This document shows positions 1-11,848 of a stretch of DNA of 64,000 nucleotides, piece by piece. A program made the position numbers and the translations under genes. Under the pieces are notes generated by a model. It was not told the DNA's origin and ran no database searches. It saw only the letters and a list, made by a program, of their open reading frames with translations. How positions within the stretch are numbered: the first letter of the stretch is position 1; each line of letters starts with the position of its first letter. The DNA is from Membranipora membranacea. Taxonomy: Eukaryota; Bryozoa; Gymnolaemata; Cheilostomatida; Membraniporidae. The stretch spans positions 40,176,001-40,240,000 of the forward strand of contig OU612065.1 in NCBI GenBank assembly GCA_914767715.1, read 5' to 3'.

Positions 1-123
1 TACTGGGAGAGCTGGAGGAACAGAAACTTCTCACTTAAGGCAGTTAGAAAGTATCTCGGAAGGGCTCGATTAAGTTTATGTAGTTCAGTAAATGTCTCGG
101 AATATCTGTTTAATGAATACTGA
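1..123 (+). CDS. Last exon of an upstream fibrinogen-related (FReD) gene, partial
   Basis: The window opens inside the final exon of a fibrinogen-domain gene. The first 80 bases are almost the same as 4611-4690, the end of the complete FReD gene downstream, and translate as the typical FReD C-terminus (YWESWRNRNFSLKAV). In this copy the terminal TGA of the neighbour is a CGA, so the frame runs on for about 17 residues to a TGA at 121-123. The two genes are therefore tandem paralogues in the same orientation, and this one has a short C-terminal extension after loss of the ancestral stop. Everything upstream lies outside the window. Domain identity is certain; whether the extended product is functional is not known. 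Confidence 0.85.
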   Translation, partial: YWESWRNRNFSLKAVRKYLGRARLSLCSSVNVSEYLFNEY

Positions 124-2048
124 GTATTGAAGAAAAAATCTAAAAAAGTGTCTGAATGTTAATTTTGTTTTATAGTAAATATTCGAAATGATATATATTA
201 GATATTATATGATATTAGGATTTCAAGAGAGAAGAATGCATGGGGCTGAGCTCCAAATATGATGCATACTGTATGATTTACACCGCTTGAGATTGCCTAC
301 CCGCCTACCTACTATATCTTTAAAAATCCATCTTGAATACAATAACAAAAACAGAAATCAGCAGTTTCTTTTGCTACCATTTGTTATAAACGCAGTCAAT
401 AACAGCTGTTGCTTGCAGTTGCTTACTTATTATAGCATTATGATGATCTTACTAATTAGCACAATCACCTCCGTCTATTTTATAGATGGAGGTTTTATTT
501 CAATCCCAATGCATCATCCATATGACCACAAAAACTGTGTTGCTCCCTCTGCAGCACTCAGTTGTATATTATATTATAACTAAACAACTTCCTGTCATTT
601 ATGGGCTGAATATGAAATGCCCAGGTGGGCATGTGGTCTAGAGAAGCCAGATTGACACTGGTGATGGAGGGGTAGTTTGTTTACGAATAAATCTTAATCT
701 GTTTTTCTGATAAGATAATTTCTCATGTTTTAAGGTCTTGCTAGACAGGCCTATGAAATTGGTGGAATTGCCTTCCCAAGTGTTGTTCAATGTGTTTGAT
801 GTCCTTTCATAGACCAGCATGATGGTGTTTTGGACTAGCATTTTACCCTTCGCATCTACCATTAGCCCAGCTTGGAACCACAGGGCGCATTGGCATTGCT
901 CATTCGTCAGCTGCTTAGCATCTAACTATAACAAAGCATGAAGAGTGAGTGTGTGTAGCCTATGGAGCCACGCCCATGTGCTGCATGGGAAGACAATTCC
1001 AGGCATTTCATGGGCCTGTCTGGCAATACCTTCATGCATCTATGTATAATTCACAGGATGCCAAACATCCGAAAGCCTGAGACTGTAATAAAACTTTGGA
1101 ACAGTTGATGATCCCAACCAGATCATGTCACTGCAAAATCTTGAGTGACACATTTATTTTCTTTGGGAAAAAATGTTTGTTGATAGAAAATAAAAATGCT
1201 ATACCGCCAATAAATATAGGAGTTCTGCTTACATCAATTCAACCTGATTCTGCCAACAGGGTCCTTTTTTTTCTAGAAAAGATGAATAATGACACTATCT
1301 TGTTGTTCTTGAAGAAGAGAGCATAGAGTGAGGAAATCTGGACTCTGCTCATATTTGAATACAGCCCTGTGTGTTTTATGGTGAGAAGTTCTCTTGAATA
1401 TATGCCATGTCCTTTTGCAAAACCCATACTCTATACCCTTTTTTTGCCGACGATAAAGACCACTGTGAACTAGGAAACAATTTCTATTGCCACGTGGTCA
1501 GGCGTTTAGATATTATTATTATCATTAAGATACCAAGATCAAAAATCGACATTTTATATGTCCTTGAACTAGTGTCAACAGCTTAGCTCGGAAATTAAAG
1601 CTTTATCTTATCAGTATTCCCCCATATTCGTAGCTGCAGAGCTTCATTGCTTTTCAACTTTCGATAAAGATGAAGACACATGTATGATTATGGCTATAAT
1701 TGATTTTGCAAGCACTTAACACTTTTAGTTTTACAAAATTATGTAATCTGCTGCATGAGAGATATCATTATTATCGGCAAAGGTTCAATCAACAGAGGAC
1801 ACCAGCCTGATACTGACAATGAAAGATTTTTAAAAATCAATGAAATGATTATTTGTCTATTCGAAAAGTACAGTGAACTGTCAGTTATTGGTGTTTGGAA
1901 CACTTTAATGGTCATGTGACATGTGGTTCCTCTGAACATAGATTCCCTAACATAAACTTTATGCATCACAGCTATTTCTGCGATTGAATTTAGCCACTTC
2001 AAATTCTGTTTCAAAAAGTCATAGTCCAGGTATTGAAATTATTTCAAA
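124..2048. other. Intergenic region between two tandem FReD genes
   Basis: No convincing exon was found on either strand. A short imperfect hairpin lies at 468-492 (arms CCTCCGTCTA and TAGATGGAGG). The region must hold the promoter of the gene starting at 2049, but no element could be assigned with confidence. Confidence 0.5.
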
Positions 2049-4679
2049 ATGAATGGTGATTATATGATATCATTTCTGTGTCTGATATGTCTTCTGGAGG
2101 GCGTGTATGGAGGGGAGCCCTATATACCAGCTGAAGATATTTTAGATGTGGTAAGAGCACACATCTATGAAGACCTGAGTACTCGTACAAACACACAACT
2201 CTGGTCAGGTATGTGTTAATCAGTGATTATCGGTAACTGACGTTTTTCAAATACGTCTTTGAATTGCTAAATTCTATGGTCTCGTCAATGTTTACATTTT
2301 CATTATCTAAAAATATAATAGTAGCAATATAATATACACTTTATTTTGGTCAACCATGTGAAAATCTGTATAAAATATTCAATAAAAGTAGCTGAGAATG
2401 TTTTTTCACTCCACTTCTTTTGTGTAAGAATCATAAATCAAATACTTTTGTGGAGCTTGACTTACAGATGTACCAAACTTCAGCATATGCACAAAGATCT
2501 GCCAGGGTATACAAGGCAATCGTATGTGCAGATATGCAGCTTATTATGAGACAAACCACACATGCTACACTGCAGAAATACAGCCTCGATATCAGGAGAA
2601 CTCAACACATGGGAATGTTCTGCTTGCTCTAAGTAGATGTCGATGGACTGCCTGCAGGGCTTCATATTGGAGGGATGAGGTAGGTTTATGAATATTTGAT
2701 GAGCTCTTCACTAAACAATTTATGTTCTAGAACAAATACTATGAAATTGATGCTGTATATGTGTTTCATCATTATATTGCTTCTGTTCTCTTCCTTTAAA
2801 ACACATGTTACATATTTACTATAATGTTACAATGTGATATTCTGTTTACAGGATTGCTTCAGAGTGACAGTTAACCCATCCTGTGAGCCTAAGCATGTCT
2901 ACAAAGGTAAGAGGCTGAAACTGTAACGCTATAAGAGTTTGCGACTCCAATTATTTATTCAAGTAAATTGATATCATTGATTTAAATCATGAGTTAACGG
3001 TGGTCTGATACTTACTCCAAATACCTCCAATATAGAGGCGCAGATTATCAGTGTTTTCCTGATTATGTTTGAGTTGAATCTGAATCTAATCTGATCTAAT
3101 GATTTTATTTGCTTGCGATTGTCTTCTGAATGCTAGATTGCCAAGATGCCTTTGAACAAGGAGAACACTTGAACGGCAAGTACGCTCTTAATCCGTGGGC
3201 TAGTACATTCTACATAGCAAAATGCTTCTTTGACTCTAACCAAGGATGGACAATTCTTTCTGAGCGATTTGATGGATCTGCAGATTTCAACAAAGATTTT
3301 GCAACATATTGGAATGGATTTGGAGAATTGGATGGCGAATATTGGGCAGGTCTGTATAAGAGTTCATCAATCATAAAATGTAAAGCCTTTATGAAAAAAG
3401 GTTGAAATCAACACAATAAGCACAGCGCTGGCTTTCTGAGGGAAAAAAAGACTGAGCGATCAAAGTTGCCTTTTCAGTACTCACTAATATAAAATGTACA
3501 TGTGGTGTTTAATTCAAGATGAGTTAAGTTTGAATCTTGAAATGAAACTGAAACAAAAACATCAAGCAACAAAAATAAAATCGTCTGGCAGAAGTTCTCT
3601 AGAAACACTGTATGATGAATCAGGGCCAAGTTATCCATACATAACTGGGCGATGACTAAGCAGGACAGGGTTTGGTGAAGTTGACAGCTCACTGGGGTTT
3701 AGCTAGGTTATTCATATCATGTTATTGCTTCCAACTGTCATATTGATATCACAGGTTTATTGATGCTGTGGTACCTACAAGTGGTGGTGCCAGGTAGAAT
3801 CCTACAGCTCAGCATACAAATGGAAACACATGAAGGTGAAATGCTCTATGCAAATTATACAGAGTTTTCGGTGAAAAATCCAAACAGTTATTACGAGTTA
3901 TATAAGGTAAGTGATTTAGGTGGTAAAGTTAGATAGTTGTTTAAAACTTTTTTCTCTATTCAATCTGAAATCGATTTTGACAGGCAGTTTCTTGATTGGT
4001 TGACTCAACTATGGGAAATAAAGCTAGGGGTAATCATAAAGTCCCTGCTTGCCAGTTGAAATATGTAAGAAAGAACTGGTTTCACTCATGATATATGTAT
4101 ATTGTACCAATATTTTGCAGGCACATGGGTACACAGGTGATGTGGGTGACAGCTTATCCCAACTCATTGGAAATAGATTTGGTAAAACAGCCGATAATCT
4201 CAACTGCGCAGGGGAGGACAACTTTGAAGGTGAATATTAAAAAAACAGTGCTTCCTTTTCAATGGAGGCCAATTTCTATTGTCTGAGTTTGTCTTGAATC
4301 ATACATATGCTGAATTGCTTTAAAACTTAATTGCTGATCAAATCTTGAATCAGCGCTCATTGTGCATGCATATGCCACTCAATATTTGAAAAACTGTTTA
4401 TAGGCAAATGAATCATAGGTTCATATTTTAATTTCTTCACTCTGGATATCTTAATTGAATTTCGTTGCTTGACAAATCTTATTGCTTGACTGATTTTGAT
4501 TTAATGAACCTCTAGGACTTTGGTGGATAAGTTCATGTGACTATACCTCACATCTCAATGGAAGATGGTACTTATCTGAGAATGTATCAGATGGAGAGGT
4601 TAGAGGATTGTACTGGGAGAGCTGGAGGAACAGAAGCTTCTCACTTAAGGCAGTTAGAATGTATCTCGGAAGGGCTTGA
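2049..4679 (+). CDS. Secreted PAN-like plus fibrinogen-domain (FReD) protein, seven exons
   Basis: Exons: 2049-2208, 2468-2679, 2852-2906, 3137-3349, 3755-3906, 4121-4229, 4516-4679. All introns are GT-AG and the phases agree, giving 354 codons plus TGA. Residues 1-21 form a signal peptide (hydrophobic MISFLCLICLLEGVYG). Exon 2 (about residues 54-124) is Cys-rich with spacing like a PAN/apple domain (SICTKIC, HTCYTAE). Residues about 143-354 are a fibrinogen-related domain: GWTILSERFDGSADF, GFGELDGEYWAG, YANYTEF, LWWISSC, LNGRWYLS and a terminal YWESWRNRSFSL. FReD proteins (ficolins, tenascins, angiopoietins, many invertebrate lectins) bind acetylated sugars or proteins outside the cell. The loop that holds calcium in ficolins (DxDND between F and NCA) is about five residues shorter here, with only ADN left, so calcium-dependent binding is doubtful. 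An alternative start is the ATG at 2064. The gene is tandem with the fragment at 1-123. Confidence 0.92.
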
Positions 4680-7059
4680 TTAAGTTGATATAGTACTGTA
4701 AATGTCTAGTTGAATTGTTTTTTGACATTGAACATGTTAAACCTGACAAAACAATGTTAGTAGAAAAGTGAGGGTAAACGTTTAATGATGATAACTAGAA
4801 ATAACTGAAATGTTAAACATTCATTTATATTCAAATTTCTAGTTTTATCACTTGAAATGTATTAATGGTTATAGTGTGTACATCACCAATACATAGAGAG
4901 ATTGAGTGTAAAATGCTAAAAACACAATGAATATTATCACTCAAAATTTAGCTTCTTCCTGTACTGTACAAAACTCAGCGCATTCATTCAGCGAAATAAT
5001 CGAGAAAATGCATGTAAAATATTTGGCGAACTTACAGATAACTAAGTTGCCATCCACGGGCAAAAAACATACTGAGAAAATCAAACTCAAAGTTAAGCCT
5101 ATTATTCTCTGACTATCTGACAGTTCCCAGGATCGTACTCGTGTAATTCTGCACATAGACGACTGCCTCTTTCTTTTGGAGTGGGCAATACTACCTTTTC
5201 AGCTTTACTGACTCTGTTCATGTCGATCGACTGAGCATATAGTACATGTTACTCATCAGAGTCTAGACCAGTCGCAACAAACCAGTCAAAACTTCTGATT
5301 TCCCCATCGTTTGATGTCACAGTGGCAACCGCAGTGGGTAAACGGATCCGCTGGGCACCTGAAAACTTAGTTTTAGGACAGCGGGCCCATATGGAGTGGT
5401 GGGAAAACTCTTTGAGTGTTGGGTTCCTCCTTGAACGCATTAAGCATTTACAAATTCGGTTTTTGAGTCTTGCTTTATCGATGACATTTGAATACATAAG
5501 GATTTTATTTTTTGTGTTTTTATGTAATATTTGCTCTTATTATGATAGCCAGGCCATCATCTACTATTTGTAGCAGTAAAAAAAAGTGAATGTCTATCTA
5601 TTTATCTAGCTCATCATAGGCCAATTGTTGGAAGTCGGGTTTTATGAGCGTACAGACATAGGAAAGCAACTCATTTTAAGTTGCTCAGAGCAGGATGAAC
5701 TTGATTCATCGATATTTCTGTTTGATCTTAACCATTTACTTTGTTTTTGAACTCTGGTGTCTGATTCAAATGGTCTCCCGCCATGCATGAGTCAAATGTA
5801 AAGGCTGTCAATGCATTTGCATATGCATATGATATGCCGCTGACATATTTTGGAATCATAATATGATTCCAAAATATACTATTCCTAATATACTGTGTCG
5901 GTTGACTTGCCAATGTGGTGAGCGATAGCACCTAATGTGTGAATTGTGCTAAATTACTGTTTACCTTTGATTATTCTTTTGTTCACTGTTTAGTATTGAC
6001 TCATGCTATAGCTTAGATACTGTGATCAGTCTAGTTGTGATGATCACAGGAGCAGCATGCTGAGGTAATCGAGAACTTTATCATTTAACTCGACTGTGCA
6101 TCAGCTCTTTGAGCCTTTTCTGTCTTTTTTAAAGGTATGTTATAATATTTTCTTGCTGCATACTTTCATAATATTGTTTCCATAAACACAGCGAATTGTT
6201 TTGGATAAATTACTGCTACTTGAAAAGATCATTAATTCATGGAATATTTTTCTTCTGCTATTAATGCAATAAATCGTGAATTGTTTGAGATGCTCAACAC
6301 CGCTGCCGTTATATTCGTCACGCTACTTGTGCGACATTATCTCCATGCCTGTATCTCTGCTGCTGCAAATATCTCTAAATGTTTCCGTACAAATTTCAGG
6401 CATCACTGGATAATGGCATATTCTACAAGGCTCCGTGGCTAAACTAGACTCACTTTATTTAGTATTAATGTGTTATTATCAGCCCAGGCGCTGATCGCGC
6501 AACAAGGTTCATTTTCTTGCAGTACCTCAACTCCATGAACATTAAGTTTGATGAATATCATGAATCCTTCCCGCATTGTTATGTATTTGCATTGATCACA
6601 ATATTTTTGACTTTAATTTTTATTGCTCCGCACCAATATTTTGTATATTATTGCAAAACATAGTGTTATAGTTTCTACAATACGGTCTAAAGAAAATAAA
6701 GATCAGTAGAACTCAACCCCTCACGCATGATGGCTGATACATAATATACTTTTATATCCAAAAAATATTACTTGATAATATGAGAATACCATGCACACAT
6801 AAAGATTATTTGAGCGTCGCTTACTCTTGCTTGATGAGGGGGATTATAGCTAGCAAAAGATTGCCATCGCTATCCAGCTATAATGCTCGCTTACTCTTGA
6901 TTGATAAGGGGGATAGGCAGAAAATTGCTTACAAATGATGAATTCAACAATGTCATAATTAGGGTGATACCAAATGTGTATGTGAAGATATAATAGCTGA
7001 ACCTGTGACAGAGACATTGTCATTGTTAATCATATCAATTCTTCTTACAGAATGTTTTA
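4680..7059. other. Non-coding spacer
   Basis: No supported gene. Small structures only: a perfect palindrome at 5845-5877 (listed separately) and a local direct repeat of about 30 bp built on GCTTACTCTTG(C/A)TTGAT at about 6828-6910. Confidence 0.4.
5845..5877. repeat. Perfect inverted repeat (15-bp arms, 3-bp spacer)
   Basis: ATATTTTGGAATCAT is followed by AAT and its exact reverse complement. It would fold into a stable AT-rich hairpin. It has no neighbouring gene to regulate and no recognised transposon ends. Confidence 0.8.
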
Positions 7060-7245
7060 TTTTTATTGGTTATATACACCCGTGAGACAAGGTACAAGAT
7101 TGATATGTTATCAGAGTTTTAATGTTTGGTGATGAATGCCTGATCAGATTAAACCTTTTCTATCGTGTTCCGTCACTAAGATGTAAACATGTTACAATAT
7201 ATCACAAACCATTGACTTTTATTAAAGTTTCAGACTTTAATCAGT
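7060..7245 (+). repeat. Dispersed repeat, copy 1
   Basis: About 180 bp here, including AAACCTTTTCTATCGTGTTC and the tract around CACAAACCATTGACTTTTAT, recurs in inverted orientation at about 14970-15165. It has no coding capacity. It is probably part of a non-autonomous transposon, but ends and target duplications could not be defined. Confidence 0.6.
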
Positions 7246-7712
7246 CTTACGCATTTTTTTGCAGACATTTATGAATTTAGCGTCCTATCCTATCATCTTC
7301 CTTTGCTCTATGGGCACTTGTCTGAAGAAGACAAAAATACATCTCCAGCAGCTGACGAAAACTGCAAAGCATCATAGTGGTAACATTTTAGAATGTAAAT
7401 CTGTCCAGTCTCTCTACAAACAATATTTTAAAACCAAAGATCTATGTATAATTTTTAGTACAGTCTGACCCCCTTTCAGTGCTTGACAAACTCCCATCCG
7501 GCAGGTGTAGGATCCCAAAACAGGGAGTTAACGCTGAAATTTCTATTTTAGGACACTGCGTGCCAAGTTTTATGATGAGACCTTTTTAAGATACTTATAA
7601 TTTTGTTTTACAGCAGTCATTTAGAAACCATCTTCTATTGAAAATCTACAGATATATTTCCAATATCTGCAAATATCTTGAGGGGGGAGCTGTCAGTTAT
7701 ATCAACTCTTAC

Positions 7713-7960
7713 CGCCCAATCTTAAGTTTGATCATTATACTTTGTCTGGAAATTATGTTTCTTGAATGCACAGTAATTAGTTTAAGACTTTTGGTTCCCA
7801 AAGCATGAATGGTCTTAGCTCTTTTCGATTCCTTTTCGCTGTCATGATGATCCTTTTGAGCTGGACTGTGGAGTACTTTGGTGAGTACAATGAACCATGA
7901 TGCTAGCATAATTGCCAGTAGACAACCAAATGACCAACGCCACTCACAATGAAGTGTCAT
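7713..7960 (-). CDS. Possible first exon of a type II membrane protein
   Basis: The ATG at 7960 opens an 82-codon frame that ends at a good donor (GGGCG|GTAAGAG, intron starting at 7712). The protein begins with a short basic and aromatic segment, then about 20 hydrophobic residues (FGCLLAIMLASWFIVL), then a charged stretch (QKDHHDSEKESKRAK). That layout matches the cytoplasmic tail, signal anchor and stem of Golgi glycosyl- or sulfotransferases. No catalytic exon was recognised downstream on the minus strand, so the gene may be broken or the frame may be chance. I do not recognise the product. Confidence 0.3.
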
Positions 7961-8894
7961 ACTTCAGCATTATATAGTGTCCAGTAGTTTAGTTTTCTCA
8001 TTTAATCTACGTAACTAAAAAAATATAGTTTCCATAGATTCTACCCTACTGTCCCCCTTCAATCATCACAATGTTTTGAAAAGGATAAATTCTGTCCTCA
8101 AATTGTAACATAATTGGGTAAGAATGTACATCCTTCATAGTAAGACAAGATGCAAAATATGTCAGGGAGCATGAAACAATATAAGATACAACAAGTTATC
8201 GGTCCCATGAACTTTTCATGTTTCACATTTTACAACTAATGACAACTTCATTTTGTACATTACATTCAATCATAAGAGGTTATCTTTTCTACTAGTTGAG
8301 GCGTACAACTCCAAATCAGGCTACAGTCAGCTGCCCATAACACTAAATGTATAGGTGGCAGTATCTTAAATTTCTAAAGCAGAAAACTTCTTGATTGATC
8401 CCACAAAGAGAACGGACTCGCCATCGAACAAAACCGTTATCATTTTACACAGCCAATGAGCATAAAAGTCTTGCAGTAGTTTCTCATGGCATGTCTATTC
8501 TCTGTTGCTAAATAAATGGTTCACCTTGAGTACAATATGATAACTACATTTTGGCAGCCATTAGCAATTTAACCTCAGCACTTCGAGCACTACTATTCAA
8601 ATGCAAAGAATACCTACAACACAATATCACAACTATTTTGCTGGATGAGCCAAATATAAGCACCATTACAATCATCATCTTGATTCCTGCAAAATTATCC
8701 TTATGTGGTTTGCTTGTTGTGAGTGTTTACTGCAAATTTTATTGTAACTTCATAAGGAAAATAGATTTGTGCCGTAAATTGAGTATGCTACTCATACTAC
8801 AGATGTGATATCAATGTGGTATCAGCGTCCACTGCTGTGGATTAGAGTGATATTTGTGGGGTACACTTCCTGTAATGATTATTATATTATATAT

Positions 8895-9596
8895 AATCTT
8901 TATTACTGAACCAATGATCATCTTCTAAAAATTAGAGGCGACCATTAGAGGTTTCATCACAAAATAAGTAAGGAAGGCATCCTGGGCATGAAAATAAAAA
9001 ACAGAAAAAAAATTAATCCTTAGACTTTATAATTTACACATCCGGCATTGCTGTAACACATGAGTAAAGTGTTGCCTCTCAATTCAGTTCGTGAGCTGGT
9101 GTTGAGGCGCGTTGTATGTCTACTAGGTCTGCGAGCACTCGGTTGAGGTAGTAAATGATGCAGGCAGTGCCCAGGTGTCTTGATCTTGTCGATGTGTTGA
9201 TGGCACATAGAGTCAATATATTTGTCTAGTGGTATGATGTTTAGCAGGGCTATCCTTTCACTATACTCGTCACAGCCTGGGGCTATAATTTTCAGTGAGA
9301 GTTTTTCCAGCTGGATTACTCGTTTCTTCTGTTGGTCGGTCATCATGCAGAACCAGGCTACGCTTCCATATGTCATACGAGGCCGTATACATGTAAGGTG
9401 GAACCTCGTGAGTAACCGCTGAGGTACGCCAGAGCGTTTGAGGTTAAGAAGGGTATAGGTTAGCGGTCTGACGTTCTTCAGGATCGAGTCTACATGGTCT
9501 TCGAAAGACAGATGCTGATCGATAGTGATTCCTAGAAATCTAGTCTTAGTTGTCGGTGGTATTTGTTCTTTTTCTTGCATGTACATTATTTTTATT
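8895..9596 (-). mobile_element. 5'-truncated LINE, C-terminus of reverse transcriptase
   Basis: The minus frame 9586-9020 encodes the thumb and C-terminal region of a CR1/Jockey-type non-LTR retrotransposon: FLGITIDQHLSFEDHV, then LKRSGVPQRLLTRF, then RPRMTYGSVAWF. The catalytic palm (YADD) is missing, as expected for 5' truncation during target-primed insertion. The likely 3' end is marked by an AATAAAG followed by an AT-rich tail on the minus strand near 8885-8910. It is related in layout to the fragment at 59850-60660 but diverged from it. Confidence 0.8.
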
Positions 9597-9950
9597 CAAA
9601 AATTATTAATTCTCATTAGAACTATTAAATATTGAGATGTGATACAGGCCGGTCCCTACAGACATACACGGCTAACAATGTGCGAAAGCCAAAATGACTT
9701 GCCCTAAACCTAATGCCTAGCATGTCTTGTCAACACAGGCTACATTGAGCCATATTCAATAGAGTAAACTTTAACTGCTTCAGAGAGGATTTATAATAAT
9801 AATTAAAACTTTCCTGGGAACATAATTCTAAAGCAACTTCCTAACTCCTAATCTGACCAAAATTGCTCGAGTTATCAACAAACAAAAATCCTGGAGTGGA
9901 TTGCATATCCATGATAGCACAATCGCTACTACTCAATCCGTCATCGTAAT

Positions 9951-10020
9951 GCCACCCTCAATTAAGTGCCTCACTTTAGCTGCATAGAATCACCTGTCTA
10001 GATTTATTTTTAATCTATGG
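9951..10020 (+). repeat. Relic end of the 58-kb foldback transposon family
   Basis: The sequence from AAGTGCCTCACTTTAGC to the stretch around CTGTCTAGATTTATT is a diverged match to the right end of the foldback element at 57949-58977 (GTGCCTCACTTCAGC and CTGTCTAGGTTTATT). Only this arm end is seen. Confidence 0.5.
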
Positions 10021-11330
10021 TATTTTCATATGAAGTTCTATACCTAGTTATTGGAATTGAAGACTTTACATAACTGTGTACATTGCATTGCATTGTATTG
10101 AGCAGTTGTGTTCTCATCTGTATAATGTCACAGGCTGAATGCATTTATCCAAGAGTAGACAATATTCACAACACAATAGCCATGGTGCACTGCATACCTT
10201 AGCTCAATATGTTTGCTGTCATTGTACAGGACTAAATAATGTGTTCTGCTGAAAAAATAGGTTTTATATTTTTGTCGGCGGTCCATTGTGCGATTGTGCT
10301 GTTTTGCTGATGGCGGTTTTAATTTAGTATGTTTTTGGCAAGTTTATAGATTTGGATTCTGCTACATTAAATTAGGCAGCCACCTTGTACAGAGACACAT
10401 TTGAAGGGGAGACTCTCTCTTCTCTAGCCCCTTCACTGTCCACAAAAACTTCCCAATTTAGTAGCAGGCTAAGGATGGGTCAACAAGCAGATTCCCATTA
10501 AACCTGAAAAGGCACTGCATGGCATTAAAGTGTGAATTATCATTACATGAAATTTATCAACAATATGTCCGTTTCCAGCTCAATTACCAACATTCCCATC
10601 TAACTGGTGAAAGGCCGACATAACTTCAACCCATAATTCAATCTATATATTATATAGATTTTCGAACTTTCATCAAAAAAAACTTTGAAGACCGCTCCAG
10701 TTAAGCAGTTAAGGACTATGATTTATTTAACCGTTGCACATTCATCGCAAATTACATGATAAATGCGTAGATTGGTGATTATGTGCTCTGCGGTACTATT
10801 TACCATTGAATGTTAGCTTGCTAGCTGCAATTGCCATTAGTTGCATTGTTCTATCAGTGAGTTTTTAATCCTGTAAGGGGTATTTTGTGTGATGTGTGGC
10901 ACTACTCATTTTTTCATTCTTATGAAATGGGACCAATAAGTTGATAACATAAAATTCTTTACCATTGCATTTAAGATCTAAAGAGAAGTTCAGGTCATTT
11001 AAAACATTACTATTCCACCATATATTTTCAACTTGACCAACATAATTGATGATATTATTTTCTGGCACTGAGTGCAAAACATTTGACTTTGATTGCCAAT
11101 AAAAGTTTATATAACATACAATTATCCGGAGATAGTATTTTGTGTTATAGCTTTATTAACAAGAAAATGCGAAAAAATGTGTAATAACATATAAATTAAG
11201 ATATGCATATAAATATATATTTATATTATCTATCTATCAATATGTAAATGAATTTTAATAGAGCATTCAGTTTAAGAGTATAGCCGTCTAAAATATTGTT
11301 ATCCTCTCTTAGTTAACGCTAGCGTATACC
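10021..11330. other. Non-coding spacer
   Basis: No supported gene or recognised repeat. Short AT-rich stretches only, for example a TATATATTATATAGA tract near 10643. Confidence 0.3.
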
Positions 11331-11796
11331 TCAAAATTCAAAATGATCATCATCTTCAACCGTAGGACTCGAATCCACTAAGTTGATTGGATTGCCCTCC
11401 ATATCCTGCCATGGCCACCAAACTCCTCCACGTAGACCAGGATCCGCATCTTCATATTGTAATGGTACATTACTAGGCAGTGCAGCTCCCTCGGCGAACT
11501 GCGCTAATCTGGCAAGCATGCAGTTGATGTTGACACTTGATGTAGCAAGCTACGTCACTTACATGTCCAAAGGTTTCCAGAATGAAAGTTAATTAAAAAT
11601 ACCAAGTTTGCAGGTCAATTTTGAATGCAATATTTTTTTTGAATGAGTAGTGTTTCAAAGGAAAAGAAGCTTAAAGTAGATGAACGGCGTTCTTTAATTG
11701 CATTGAATCAGAATAATTGAATAAAAGAAACTGAGACAGACATCCGTATCATTTGTCAAGAAAATGATGTTCAAAGAAAGAAAAAAGGTTAAACTA

Positions 11797-11848
<52 letters not shown>

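Noticed and set aside
8551-8808. Plus-strand 85-codon frame with hydrophobic segments
   Set aside because: No domain, splice context or codon signature. AT-rich DNA gives such frames by chance.
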